A DNA stretch of 64,000 nt from positions 124,001-188,000 of the forward strand of contig NZ_JAFMYW010000008.1 of NCBI RefSeq assembly GCF_017353175.1, read 5' to 3'. The translations under genes were made by a program, and so were the position numbers. Every line of letters begins with the position of its first letter. Within the stretch, counting starts at the first letter, position 1. Under the pieces are notes generated by a model. It saw only the letters and a program-made list of their open reading frames with translations. It was not told the DNA's origin and did no database searches. This DNA is from Fibrella forsythiae. Its GTDB lineage: Bacteria > Bacteroidota > Bacteroidia > Cytophagales > Spirosomataceae. This document shows positions 6,811-15,342 of the stretch, one piece after another.

Positions 6811-7350
6811 ATGATTTTTTCACAGGCATACTCCGACATGCAACAGCAGGCTGGCCGCAGCAATAATCTTGATGGTCAACGGTCGTTTCCAGCGCCGTGT
6901 ATGGAGATCTACTTGTTAACGCAGGCTCAACAGAAAGCGAGGCGGAAAGAAGCGGGCATTTTTGGAAAACTAGCCACTATTTTCGATTGGCAACTGACCC
7001 GCAAGCAGCGTAGAGACTACCTTCAGGCGTTGAATCAGGGGTTCACACTGGTGCTGACAGATTCGTCGAAAACCGTCTTGTGGGCCAGTCATAGCTTCCT
7101 GACTATGACTGGCTACACAACCAGCGAGGCTGTTGGGCAAACCACTAAGTTCCTGCAGGGCGAACAGACCAGTTCTACTGAGCTTAACCGCATTAACAGC
7201 CAACTCCAAAAACGAATGCCTGTGAAAGCTGATCTAGTCAACTACCGGAAGAATGGCGAAGCCTATGTCTGTCGGCTGGAAATTGAGCCACTTCGTAATA
7301 GCCAGGGCGAGTTCACCCATTTTCTGGCTGTGGAGATGGAAGTGGTTTAA
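6811..7350 (+). CDS. Single-domain LOV-like PAS protein lacking the photoactive Cys
   Basis: This protein of about 179 residues has a basic, coiled-coil-prone stretch (about 35-75) and a C-terminal PAS domain (about 78-179). The PAS domain follows the LOV pattern: TGYTTSEAVGQTTKFLQGE, then LVNYRKNGEAY and EFTHFLAVEMEV. LOV photoreceptors carry GxNCRFLQ; here it is GQTTKFLQ (residues 109-116), so both Asn and the adduct-forming Cys are Thr. There is no output domain, so it may act by protein contact or dimerisation. ATGs at 6811 and 6838 are both plausible starts. An open frame extends to a TTG at 6673 but that part does not look coding. Confidence 0.75.
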   Translation: MIFSQAYSDMQQQAGRSNNLDGQRSFPAPCMEIYLLTQAQQKARRKEAGIFGKLATIFDWQLTRKQRRDYLQALNQGFTLVLTDSSKTVLWASHSFLTMTGYTTSEAVGQTTKFLQGEQTSSTELNRINSQLQKRMPVKADLVNYRKNGEAYVCRLEIEPLRNSQGEFTHFLAVEMEVV

Positions 7351-7396
7351 CGTAGCTTCCATTGGTTTTACGCCTGATACGCCTCTACAAACCCTG

Positions 7397-7564
7397 TCAG
7401 TTGTCATCAGGGCCTGGCGCATCATCGGGACTCATGAGCTCGGCCGCACCGGCGGGTTTCTCAATGGCAGGATCGGCATCCACGGCCAATGCCGACTCGT
7501 CAGCATCGGCTAGTCTTGACAGGTTAGGCAGATCAAGGTCGTCTGTAGTTGGGTTAGTTTCCAT
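7397..7564 (-). CDS. Small acidic protein, 55 residues
   Basis: The minus strand from ATG 7564 to TGA 7397 encodes 55 residues beginning METNPTTDDLDLPNLSRLAD and ending in DDAPGPDDN. The product is strongly acidic with many Asp, Glu, Ala and Pro and no hydrophobic segment, so it is probably disordered. It fills the gap between the PAS gene and the hydrolase, where the plus strand has only low-quality frames. I do not know a family; the composition and codon choice look genuinely coding. Confidence 0.5.
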   Translation of the reverse strand: METNPTTDDLDLPNLSRLADADESALAVDADPAIEKPAGAAELMSPDDAPGPDDN

Positions 7565-7754
7565 GTTACTTGTTCCAGTTAGTTGGTTTGTAAACCCGTC
7601 GCGCCATATCTGGTTTCAGACTTCGAGGCTGCGGAGCCAGGCCGGTACGCATGGAATCGGGCGTAAATCAGGCCGTAGCTAAACAATTCGTGGTCTGATT
7701 TTGGTTAGTCGGTTGTAGAAGTATATTGCTTTGCTCGACACCACTTCACACCAT

Positions 7755-8663
7755 ATGAAACAAGCAGGACGTATTCTTGGCTGGAGCTTTCTCGGGCTTT
7801 TGCTGCTCATCAGCGTTGCCCTGTCGCTGGCCTGGCTGTTCGATTTCAGGCAGACTGACAGGGAACTCAACGACGAGTTCGCCGCCCAGTCGGTTCGGCC
7901 GGTCGTGAGGCGCTATACAGTAGGGCAGCGCACTATTCGTTACATAGAAACGCCGCCACTACCCGGAAAACCGACGATCATTTTCGTACACGGTGCTCCC
8001 AGTTCGCTTTCCTTCTTCAATGGTTTCTTCAAAGACACGGCGTTGCTGCATCGTGCTCAGTTGGTGGCTGTTGATCGTCCCGGCTATGGCTATTCTGATT
8101 TCGGCCAGGTAGAGCCCTCTATTCTCCGGCAGGCCGAGCTATTACAACCTCTTATTGACCGCTATAAAAACACCACCGATCTGATTGTTGTGGGCTCATC
8201 GTACGGTGGATCGGTATCGGCCCGGCTGGCTATGAATAACCCCGGCATAATTGATCAGGTGGTGTTTGTTTCGTCGGCACTGGGGCCGGGGCTGGAACGT
8301 ACCTACGGCATAAGCTACTGGGTTGATAAAGAACCGCTGCGGGCGCTTGTACCACCGCTGCTTCGATTAGCTAATGACGAAAAACTGGCGCATAAAAAAG
8401 CGCTCGAAGCTATTTTGCCCGACTGGCCGCGCATTACATCGGGTATCACCATGCTTCACGGTCAGCGCGACGAATTGGTGTATCCTACCAATGTTGCGTT
8501 TGCAAAAAAACAGCTACGGAACGCTCAGTTCAAGCAGTTTCTTCTGGCCGAAAGTCGCCACGACATCGTGGATAATAAACGGGAATACATCGCCTCTATT
8601 CTACTTAGTCTTCTGTCTACGCCCAACGGGGCTGCGTTAAGTCATACTGCTGGCAGGCCTTGA
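7755..8663 (+). CDS. Membrane-anchored alpha/beta hydrolase
   Basis: This 302-residue protein has an N-terminal membrane anchor (about 5-28, LGWSFLGLLLLISVALSLAW), then an alpha/beta-hydrolase fold. The oxyanion-region motif is FVHGAPSS, the nucleophile elbow is GSSYGGS, the acid is probably Asp in HGQRDELVYP, and the catalytic His is in ESRHDIVD near the C-terminus. The frame opens at a TTG (7731), but the ATG at 7755 gives a clean signal-anchor start. The enzyme probably faces the periplasm and hydrolyses an ester or similar bond; its substrate cannot be read from the sequence. It stands alone between divergent and convergent neighbours. Confidence 0.85.
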   Translation: MKQAGRILGWSFLGLLLLISVALSLAWLFDFRQTDRELNDEFAAQSVRPVVRRYTVGQRTIRYIETPPLPGKPTIIFVHGAPSSLSFFNGFFKDTALLHRAQLVAVDRPGYGYSDFGQVEPSILRQAELLQPLIDRYKNTTDLIVVGSSYGGSVSARLAMNNPGIIDQVVFVSSALGPGLERTYGISYWVDKEPLRALVPPLLRLANDEKLAHKKALEAILPDWPRITSGITMLHGQRDELVYPTNVAFAKKQLRNAQFKQFLLAESRHDIVDNKREYIASILLSLLSTPNGAALSHTAGRP

Positions 8664-8687
8664 TGCCTCCGCGCCATTTTCAGTGCT

Positions 8688-9080
8688 TCAGGCAGTGATT
8701 TCAACCCGGTTTTGCTCGGGGTCAAAAATAACGCTTTCATAATAGCCGTCGCCCGTGTGGCGTGGTTCACCCACAACGGGAAATCCATCAGTCCGGAAGC
8801 GCTCGGTCAGGGCATCTACGGCAGCTTCGCCGCCAACAGAAACGGCGAAATGAACCAAGCCGGTAAATTGCGCCAGAACATCATTCATTGTATCTGGAAT
8901 ACCCGGCATCTGCATCAGTTCAAGGCGCGGACCGCCCTCGGGAAATGACAGGAAATATGATGAGAAGCCTTTCGAATGGTTCGTGTACTTCTCATTGGCC
9001 GTTGCCTGAAAATAGGTTTCGTAGAAAGTCCGCATGGCTTCCAGATCGCGGACCCAAAGGGCAAGATGTTCGATACGCAT
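8688..9080 (-). CDS. VOC-family (glyoxalase/dioxygenase superfamily) protein
   Basis: This 130-residue protein has two beta-alpha-beta-beta-beta units typical of the vicinal oxygen chelate fold. It starts MRIEHLALWVRDLEAMRTFYE, and has GLVHFAVSVG in the middle and a GDGYYESVIFDPEQNRVEI ending. Candidate metal ligands are His5, the Glu of RLELMQ, His77-region HFAVS and the final Glu of NRVEI, matching the glyoxalase I pattern. Such proteins act as lactoylglutathione lyases, dioxygenases or resistance proteins; the substrate is not evident. It is cytosolic with no signal peptide. Confidence 0.85.
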   Translation of the reverse strand: MRIEHLALWVRDLEAMRTFYETYFQATANEKYTNHSKGFSSYFLSFPEGGPRLELMQMPGIPDTMNDVLAQFTGLVHFAVSVGGEAAVDALTERFRTDGFPVVGEPRHTGDGYYESVIFDPEQNRVEITA

Positions 9081-9164
9081 AGTGCAAAGCTGGCCGATTT
9101 TTTTTGTGTTCTATACCACCTGCTTAGCTGTCTCCGATGCTGTATGAACACATTGACTGTTGCC

Positions 9165-9563
9165 TTACCGCGCTTTGATATCGAGCAGTTCAATCGTTTT
9201 TAGCTCCTGCTTCGCATTCCAGCCGCACAACAACGTTGCCGTCTGGCCAGTCTCCCGATACCGAATCAGCACGTCTTTACTACCCATCCAAAGCGTCCCG
9301 GTTGGCTGGCTGGCCGCTTCTGCCTTGATAATGTTATCCATCAGTGATCGGGTAGCATCTGTTGGCAACCGTTGGAATGTGCGTGAATCTGACGAGGGAC
9401 TGGTAAAATTCAACCATAAATGAGCCCCACAGCCATCGACAGGCAATTGGTCGCCCACAACCCTGGCGTTAATTTCTACAATAGGTTGCTCTGCCAGAAC
9501 AGTCGACTGATTCTGACAAGTAGCCGATACAGCCAGCAGGGCAACGATCAATAGCTTTTTCAT
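9165..9563 (-). CDS. Unknown exported protein, possible lipoprotein
   Basis: This 132-residue protein has an N-terminal signal peptide (MKKLLIVALLAVSATCQN). The Cys could be lipidated, although the lipobox is imperfect. The mature part has two further Cys residues that could form a disulfide (VDGCGAHLW and LLCGWNAK). I recognise no domain. I chose the ATG at 9563 because it begins the signal peptide; the frame is open to 9623. It follows the MFS genes on the same strand with a 72-nt gap. Confidence 0.7.
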   Translation of the reverse strand: MKKLLIVALLAVSATCQNQSTVLAEQPIVEINARVVGDQLPVDGCGAHLWLNFTSPSSDSRTFQRLPTDATRSLMDNIIKAEAASQPTGTLWMGSKDVLIRYRETGQTATLLCGWNAKQELKTIELLDIKAR

Positions 9564-9635
9564 AGTGATCAGTATCTGAAACTCAATAGACCCCGTTTCG
9601 ATGGGGTTAGTTGTAATGCGCACCCGTTAAGCAGT

Positions 9636-10913
9636 CTACTTTTCAACATAATCGAGTTCTTTGGCGAAGGTTTCTTCCATTTGCGATAGCGACCAGAACG
9701 CCAGGCCAAACACCACAACGCCCAGTACAGCCGCTGCACCTAACGTACCTGCAAACGGCTTCAGGGCCTGAAAACTTAATGTCATGGGAATAAGCATTCC
9801 GCGCACGATACTGGGCGCCGATGTAGTGGCAGTAGCACGCAGATTAGTACCATATTGCTCGGCCACCATGGTCAGGTACATGGCTATGTAGCCGGTACAG
9901 ATACCAAGCAGCAGGCAAATGACATACAGGCTACCGGTTGTTTTTACACCACCAAACAGATACACAGTACACAGAGTCAGACTACAGATAAGCAGGTACG
10001 TTACAGCCCGCCGCCTCGATTGCAGCCATTGGCTGAGCGGGCCGGAAAGCAAATCGCCAACTGCCAGACCACAATAGATCAGCATAACGCAGCGCCCCGG
10101 TTCAACGGTTGTCGTGAGCGCCATGGCCTCGCCAAACTCGTTGGCAAATGTGGCCAGGATACCCACGATAAACCAGGTTGGAAGCCCAACCGCCACGCAG
10201 CGTAAAAATTTGATGCTCCGCGACCGGCTACTGAAAAAATACAGAAAATCGCCCCGCCTTACTTCACCGTGTTCCTGCTTCAGGTTCGTGAACAGGCCCG
10301 ACTCAAACATGCTCACCCGCAACAGCAACAGGGCTAACCCCATGCCACCGCCAACGAAAAAGGCCGTTTGCCAGTCGAACAGCGTGCTGGTTGCGTAGGC
10401 CACACCCGCCCCGAGATACCCAATGCCCGCTACGATAGACGATCCGTAACCACGAATGGCTCTCGGCAGAATTTCAGACACGAGCACCATCGCCGCGCCG
10501 ATCTCACCCGACAACCCTACGCCCGCCACAAACCGCATCAGAGCATAATAAGTAGTTGGTTCGATGATGGTGATATACGGCACAAACCCGCAGGCAATGT
10601 TGGCCAGTGAATACATGATAATGCTGCCAAATAGAACTGACATACGGCCACGCCGGTCACCAATAACGCCCCACAGAATACCGCCCACGAGCAACCCGGC
10701 CTGTTGGAAGTACAGAATATATGCCCCCAGATGCGATACCTCTCCTTTGGTTAGCCCCAGCGACTGCAGACTGGGCACTCGCACTATATTGAAAATGAGC
10801 ATATCGTACACATCCACGAAAAACCCCAACGCGGACACAATGACGGGCAAAGACCAGAGTGGCGATAGAGAAGTGCGAGGGGCGGAAGGCGAGGGGCTTA
10901 GGGTTGTAGGCAT
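9636..10913 (-). CDS. MFS transporter (first of a tandem pair)
   Basis: This 425-residue protein has 12 predicted hydrophobic helices. The major facilitator motif A is in the loop after helix 2 (GDRRGRMSVLFGS), and an acidic motif is in helix 1 (GFFVDVYDMLIF). A central loop of about residues 205-230 separates the halves. It is closely related to the gene immediately upstream, with the same SLPVIV, VRVPSL, GFVP and EPTTYYALMRFVAGVGL blocks. The two are 29 nt apart and probably co-transcribed. The helix-1 Asp motif recalls proton symporters for aromatic or sugar acids; the actual substrate is unknown. Confidence 0.88.
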   Translation of the reverse strand: MPTTLSPSPSAPRTSLSPLWSLPVIVSALGFFVDVYDMLIFNIVRVPSLQSLGLTKGEVSHLGAYILYFQQAGLLVGGILWGVIGDRRGRMSVLFGSIIMYSLANIACGFVPYITIIEPTTYYALMRFVAGVGLSGEIGAAMVLVSEILPRAIRGYGSSIVAGIGYLGAGVAYATSTLFDWQTAFFVGGGMGLALLLLRVSMFESGLFTNLKQEHGEVRRGDFLYFFSSRSRSIKFLRCVAVGLPTWFIVGILATFANEFGEAMALTTTVEPGRCVMLIYCGLAVGDLLSGPLSQWLQSRRRAVTYLLICSLTLCTVYLFGGVKTTGSLYVICLLLGICTGYIAMYLTMVAEQYGTNLRATATTSAPSIVRGMLIPMTLSFQALKPFAGTLGAAAVLGVVVFGLAFWSLSQMEETFAKELDYVEK

Positions 10914-10942
10914 TAGTTGTGGTGGAATTTACGCTGGCGGAT

Positions 10943-12211
10943 TTACTCTTCAATAAAGTCCATGTCCTTGCCGTGGGTTTCGGGAATGGTCAGGATACTG
11001 TAAAAGCCTAGCGCAAAGGCGATTACACCCACTATAGCTCCGGCATAGACGACGCCGTGCAGGGGCTTGGCAAACTGATATAGGGTTGTCATGGGGAAGG
11101 TTAGTCCGCGCACCATGTTGGGTACGGTGGTGGCGGCCGTCGCACGTAGATTGGTACCGAATTGTTCAGCGCCAATGGTCACGAACATAGCCCAGTAGCC
11201 AATACCGAAGCCCAGCGCCAGACAGGCTATGTACAGACCGTCGGCGGTAGTGAGTCCGCCGAAGAGATAAACAAGGGTTGATATAAACGTGAAGGCCATC
11301 AGCAACGTAACCGCCTTTTTCCGCGACGCCAGGGCCTGACTGATGAAGCCACTCGCCAAATCCCCTGTCGACAGACCCACGTAGCACCACATGATGGCCA
11401 GGCCAGGTTTGATTTCTTCCGTGATTCCCAACGCCGTTCCGAATTCGTTGGAAAACGTGGCCAATACCCCAATAACAAACCAGGTGGGAATGCCCAGCCC
11501 AATGCATTTCAGATAGCGGCTCAGCCGTTCGCCATTCGTAAAAAAAGCAAAGAAATTTCCTTTTGTCACCGACGTGTCGGCCGATACGTTCTTGAACATA
11601 CCCGACTCAACCACGCCGACGCGCAGCAAGAGCAACCCGATACCGAGCCCGCCACCAATGAAATAGGCCAGCGGCCAGTCGAACAATTTAACGGTGAAAT
11701 AGGCCACTACCGCGCCGGAAAGGCCCACGCCCGCCACCAGCGACGTACCTATGGCCCGCAGCCGGGTGGGCAGCACTTCGCTTACCAACGTAATGCCCGC
11801 ACCAAGTTCGCCGGCCAGCCCCACACCCGCCACAAAGCGCATCAGGGCGTAATAGGTAGTTGGCTCCATGAATGTCACGTTTGGAATAAAACCACAGGCA
11901 ATGTTGGCGATCGAGTAAGTAATGATGCTGCCGAACAATACGGAAAGTCGCCCCCGTTTGTCGCCCAGAATTCCCCAGAGGATACCGCCCAGCAGCAGCC
12001 CAACCATTTGCCAGTTGAAAATACGGGTGCCTTCGGTCGAAATCTGTTCGGCGGTTAACCCCAGTGCTTTCAGGCTGGGAACGCGTACGATACCAAACAG
12101 CAGTAGATCATAAATATCGACGAAGTAGCCCAACGCCGCCACGATGACAGGTAAGCTGAAGAGGCCAACGGCAGGTTTAGCGGATTCGGTATCAGGTAAA
12201 GAGGTTTGCAT
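10943..12211 (-). CDS. MFS transporter (second of a tandem pair)
   Basis: This protein of about 422 residues has 12 membrane segments, the motif GYFVDIYDLLLF in helix 1 and motif A GDKRGRLSVLFGS. It is a clear paralogue of the downstream MFS gene along its whole length. I chose the ATG at 12211 (MQTSLPDTES), which leaves 46 nt after the upstream gene. The open frame to 12268 would overlap it. Two neighbouring copies suggest a recent tandem duplication with possible divergence in substrate. It is an inner-membrane secondary transporter. Confidence 0.88.
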   Translation of the reverse strand: MQTSLPDTESAKPAVGLFSLPVIVAALGYFVDIYDLLLFGIVRVPSLKALGLTAEQISTEGTRIFNWQMVGLLLGGILWGILGDKRGRLSVLFGSIITYSIANIACGFIPNVTFMEPTTYYALMRFVAGVGLAGELGAGITLVSEVLPTRLRAIGTSLVAGVGLSGAVVAYFTVKLFDWPLAYFIGGGLGIGLLLLRVGVVESGMFKNVSADTSVTKGNFFAFFTNGERLSRYLKCIGLGIPTWFVIGVLATFSNEFGTALGITEEIKPGLAIMWCYVGLSTGDLASGFISQALASRKKAVTLLMAFTFISTLVYLFGGLTTADGLYIACLALGFGIGYWAMFVTIGAEQFGTNLRATAATTVPNMVRGLTFPMTTLYQFAKPLHGVVYAGAIVGVIAFALGFYSILTIPETHGKDMDFIEE

Positions 12212-12257
12212 GGTTTGGTGAATTAATGCGCGAAGGTTACGTACAGAGGAAAGAGCA

Positions 12258-13223
12258 TTACACGGCAAGCGTTATATCATCGGACGTGGCCGAATCCGTT
12301 TGCCGGGGCGTTGTTTCGCTGGTAGATTGAGAAGGAGTCACATTTGGTTTAGCTACTGAACGCGCAACGGGCTGAGGCAGGGTTTGCGCGTTCGTAAACG
12401 CAAGACGCAATGACCACACAGTCAGCGTTACCCGGCTAAACACGAAGGCCTGTTGCAGCAGGAAGAGAATACCAATCAGCAGCCAGTTACCGGCATTGAA
12501 CGCCGATTCGACCAGCAGATACACCCCAAGCAGCACCGTTCCGATCAGAAGCAATAACAGATACCGGCCAAACGTAGCCAGCCGGTGAAGCCTGATAAAC
12601 CGCCAGCTTTGCGCAAAAGCATGCATGGCCGCCGTTACATCATGCTGATACATCAGCACGCTGGCATACTGGCTGGTACAGAGAATGCGAACCAGAATAA
12701 GGCCGAATATCAACCCCACTACCGCCCCAAGGGCAACGTACCCACGTTCGGTGTACGAGACGTCGAGCGTACCGTCTAGTAGCAGTACAATTAACGTACC
12801 CACCAAGAGTAGACTGAGTCCCCACAACAGCACGAAAAGGCCCGTTACGGCAAGCAAGCGCAGATTTCGGCTAAAATAATGCGTACCTGCCTGCCAGAAC
12901 GTGACCGCCGAAAACCCATTGGTAAAGCTATACAACACCCCTCCTTTTGCCCACACGCTGATCAGCAACGACAGAACCGCCGTCCACCACCCAGCCCGGA
13001 TCAACGGCCAGACCGCGCCACCGTGATCGTGCATGAAATCGCTGAAGACAGTGTAGTTGAACCCCGGCATCATCTGCACCGGAGCCAGCGAACCGTGGAC
13101 TTCGCTGGTCAGCGTACTGAAGAAGGCCAATGCCGGTGGCAGGGCGGGTATCAGCGTGAGCAGGAAGAGCAGTACCAGCAAGTGCCACTGGCGCAGGGTG
13201 TTGATTAACGTTTGGGAAAGCAT
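12258..13223 (-). CDS. Polytopic membrane protein of unknown function
   Basis: This 321-residue protein has about six or seven hydrophobic helices separated by short loops and a hydrophilic Ser/Thr-rich C-terminal tail of about 45 residues (QPVARSVAKPNVTPSQS). No catalytic or transport motif is obvious. The start at ATG 13223 (MLSQTLINTLRQWH) leaves an 88-nt divergent promoter gap to the neighbouring barrel gene. The frame stays open to 13349 but would then overlap that gene. It precedes the MFS pair on the same strand, so a shared transcript is possible. Confidence 0.75.
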   Translation of the reverse strand: MLSQTLINTLRQWHLLVLLFLLTLIPALPPALAFFSTLTSEVHGSLAPVQMMPGFNYTVFSDFMHDHGGAVWPLIRAGWWTAVLSLLISVWAKGGVLYSFTNGFSAVTFWQAGTHYFSRNLRLLAVTGLFVLLWGLSLLLVGTLIVLLLDGTLDVSYTERGYVALGAVVGLIFGLILVRILCTSQYASVLMYQHDVTAAMHAFAQSWRFIRLHRLATFGRYLLLLLIGTVLLGVYLLVESAFNAGNWLLIGILFLLQQAFVFSRVTLTVWSLRLAFTNAQTLPQPVARSVAKPNVTPSQSTSETTPRQTDSATSDDITLAV

Positions 13224-13311
13224 AAGAAACGCGGCAGATAGCCACGCCGAAGATAACCAACCGCCTGTGGGCCACCAAAACCTTCTGCCTGCCTTCCGCG
13301 TATAAACTGGT

Positions 13312-14424
13312 ATGGTCAACGCACTACTCCTATCCATTACCCTACTCACCCCCCCCGATTCAATGGCCCCGAAGCGGTTCAGCCTGCTACCGTTACCCCT
13401 GATCTATTACACGCCTGAAACCCGGTTCAGCTTTGGCGTAGCAGCCACGGCCACATTCCGGTTTCGGAACGACACGGCCAGCCAGGGATCTCCATTCCGG
13501 GCGCGTCCGTCGCAGGTGACGGTCGGGGCGGCCTACACGCAGAATAAACAGTTGCTGTTTTATATACCCTTCCAGATTTTCTACAAAAACAACCTCTACT
13601 TCGCCAACGGTGAGTTGGGCTACTACCGCTACAACTACTATTTCTTCGGCCAGGGACAACGCGACGTACCGGCAGAACTATACGGCGTCAATTTTCCTCG
13701 TGTGCGGGTGAATGTGTTTCGGCGAATCACCAAAGCCGATCCGGCCAAACCAGGGCGGGGCCTGTATGCGGGCATCCGGTACCAGTACGAGAACTATGAT
13801 GTTACCAGCATAGCGCCCAACGGTGAACTGGCCTCCGGCAACGTACCCGGCGGGCTGGGGAGCCTGTTATCAGGCGCAGGAACAGGGTTGTTCTACGATT
13901 CACGTGACAACGTTTTTTACCCAAACCGGGGCGTGGTGGCCGATCTAACGTACCTGACCCAGGGACGGGCCGTGGGTAGTCAGGTACGTTTCGACAGGTA
14001 TGTGGCTGATATGTCCAGTTATCATCCGCTGGGTAGCCGGGCCACGCTGGCATTGAATTATGTACTGAGCGTCACCGGTGGCGGCGATGCGCCGTTTAAT
14101 GCGTTATCATTGCTGGGAGGCACCAAACGCAGCCGGGGCTATTACGAGGGCCGTTTCCGCGACGAGAACATGGCACTGTTGCAGGCCGAATTACGGCTCC
14201 GGGTCTGGCGGCGGCTGGGCGTGGTGGCTTTCGGGTCGATAGGCACGTTAGGGAACCGGAGTGATTTTCTACGCCTCAACGACCCCAAAGCCGCTTACGG
14301 AGCCGGGCTCCGTTTTCGGGTCAACCGTGATCTGGTCAATCTTCGCCTCGACTACGGCCGGGGTATCCCCTACGCCAGCCTCGGCTCAAGCGGCGTATAC
14401 CTGACAATCGGGGAGGCGTTTTGA
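13312..14424 (+). CDS. BamA/D15-type outer-membrane beta-barrel protein without POTRA domains
   Basis: This 370-residue protein has a weak N-terminal export segment, then alternating amphipathic strands typical of the bacterial surface antigen (D15/Omp85) barrel. The loop-6 signature appears as GGTKRSRGYYEGRFRD, equivalent to the VRGF/Y motif of BamA and TamA. The chain ends in Phe (IGEAF), the usual outer-membrane insertion signal. There is no room for POTRA repeats, so it resembles the short barrel-only Omp85 relatives common in Bacteroidota, whose roles are unclear. It is divergent from the membrane-protein gene. Confidence 0.82.
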   Translation: MVNALLLSITLLTPPDSMAPKRFSLLPLPLIYYTPETRFSFGVAATATFRFRNDTASQGSPFRARPSQVTVGAAYTQNKQLLFYIPFQIFYKNNLYFANGELGYYRYNYYFFGQGQRDVPAELYGVNFPRVRVNVFRRITKADPAKPGRGLYAGIRYQYENYDVTSIAPNGELASGNVPGGLGSLLSGAGTGLFYDSRDNVFYPNRGVVADLTYLTQGRAVGSQVRFDRYVADMSSYHPLGSRATLALNYVLSVTGGGDAPFNALSLLGGTKRSRGYYEGRFRDENMALLQAELRLRVWRRLGVVAFGSIGTLGNRSDFLRLNDPKAAYGAGLRFRVNRDLVNLRLDYGRGIPYASLGSSGVYLTIGEAF

Positions 14425-14541
14425 TGAAGCAGGAGTTACAAATTGCCCGTTGCTTCGTCTGATCACTAATCGGAGTCAATGCGAAGCAGGTCGTCGCTTT
14501 CAACGCTTAATTTGTCCAATCCTGTACGCCCGGGACCGGTC

Positions 14542-14569
14542 ATTGATAATTGATAGTCGATAATTGATA
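14542..14569. repeat. Four 7-bp repeats (ATTGATA type)
   Basis: ATTGATA ATTGATA GTCGATA ATTGATA forms an uninterrupted 7-bp-period array in the 208-bp gap before lemA. Periods of seven bases cannot code a simple amino-acid repeat. The same period is seen in the other intergenic arrays of this window. The rest of the gap holds only a weak hairpin (GATGAAGCA ... TGCTTCGTC) just after the barrel gene. Confidence 0.6.
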
Positions 14570-14632
14570 ACTGTTACTAGCTTTGAACCGTTTACTGAAC
14601 CATAAGCCAATTCGGCCAAACCACGTAAAACC

Positions 14633-15226
14633 ATGTCAAGAGGATTAATCATTTTTGTTGTCGTTGCAGCCCTGCTGGGTATGTACGGCTGTAGTTCGTA
14701 TAACGGCTTAGTAGATAAAGACACCAATGTCGATAAATATTGGAGCCAGGTTCAAACCCAATATCAACGCCGCGCCGACCTTATTCCGAACTTAGTTCGA
14801 ACCGTACAAGGCGTTGCCAATTTCGAGAAAAGTACCCTTCAGAGCGTTATCGAAGCGCGCGCCAGTGCAACCTCAATCAAACTGTCGGCCGATCAGCTGA
14901 CGCCCGAGAATATTCAGAAATTCCAGGCCGCGCAGGACCAGTTAGGCGGTTCATTATCCCGGCTGTTGGCCGTTTCCGAGAACTATCCGCAGCTGAAAGC
15001 CACCCAAAACTTCTCAGAACTTCAGGCGCAACTCGAAGGCACTGAAAACCGAATTGCCGTTGCCCGTAATGATTTCAACACGGCCGCCACAGACTATAAT
15101 AAGTCGGTCCGTTCGTTTCCGAACAATATCTTCGCGGGTATCTTCGGCTTCCCTCGCAAAGGGCTGTTCGAAGCCAGCGCCGCCGCACAGAACGCCCCAA
15201 CCGTTGATTTCGGCACGCAGAAGTAA
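14633..15226 (+). CDS. lemA: LemA family protein
   Basis: This 197-residue protein has an N-terminal hydrophobic segment ending in a lipobox-like MYGCSS, then the LemA helical-bundle pattern: YNGLVDKDTNVDKYWSQVQ, YQRRADLIPNLVRTVQG, ENYPQLKATQNFSELQAQLEGTENRIAVAR and FNTAATDYNKSVRSFP. The length matches the family. LemA proteins sit at the envelope and are commonly encoded with TPM-domain proteins, as here with two downstream genes. Their biochemical role is not settled; membrane-protein quality control or stress is suspected. Confidence 0.93.
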   Translation: MSRGLIIFVVVAALLGMYGCSSYNGLVDKDTNVDKYWSQVQTQYQRRADLIPNLVRTVQGVANFEKSTLQSVIEARASATSIKLSADQLTPENIQKFQAAQDQLGGSLSRLLAVSENYPQLKATQNFSELQAQLEGTENRIAVARNDFNTAATDYNKSVRSFPNNIFAGIFGFPRKGLFEASAAAQNAPTVDFGTQK

Positions 15227-15231
15227 GAGCT

Positions 15232-15334
15232 AGTTAAAAGTTAAGAATTACTGGTTAAGAGTTGATCAGCCGGTCTATGTAAATCGCGATGATCACTCAA
15301 CAACTAGTAACTCTTAACTTTTAATTCTTAACTG
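15232..15334. repeat. Inverted pair of 7-bp-period arrays
   Basis: The left arm is five heptads, AGTTAAA AGTTAAG AATTACT GGTTAAG AGTTGAT (15232-15266). The right arm (15301-15334) read on the minus strand is AGTTAAG AATTAAA AGTTAAG AGTTACT. The pair would fold into a long imperfect hairpin in the lemA-TPM spacer. Confidence 0.75.
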
Positions 15335-15342
15335 TAAAAGCG

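Noticed and set aside
7362-7682. 106-residue plus-strand frame
   Set aside because: Its composition is biased and it is the antisense shadow of the acidic 55-residue frame.
10564-10956. Plus-strand frames opposite the MFS genes
   Set aside because: They are reverse-strand shadows of well-supported transporter genes.
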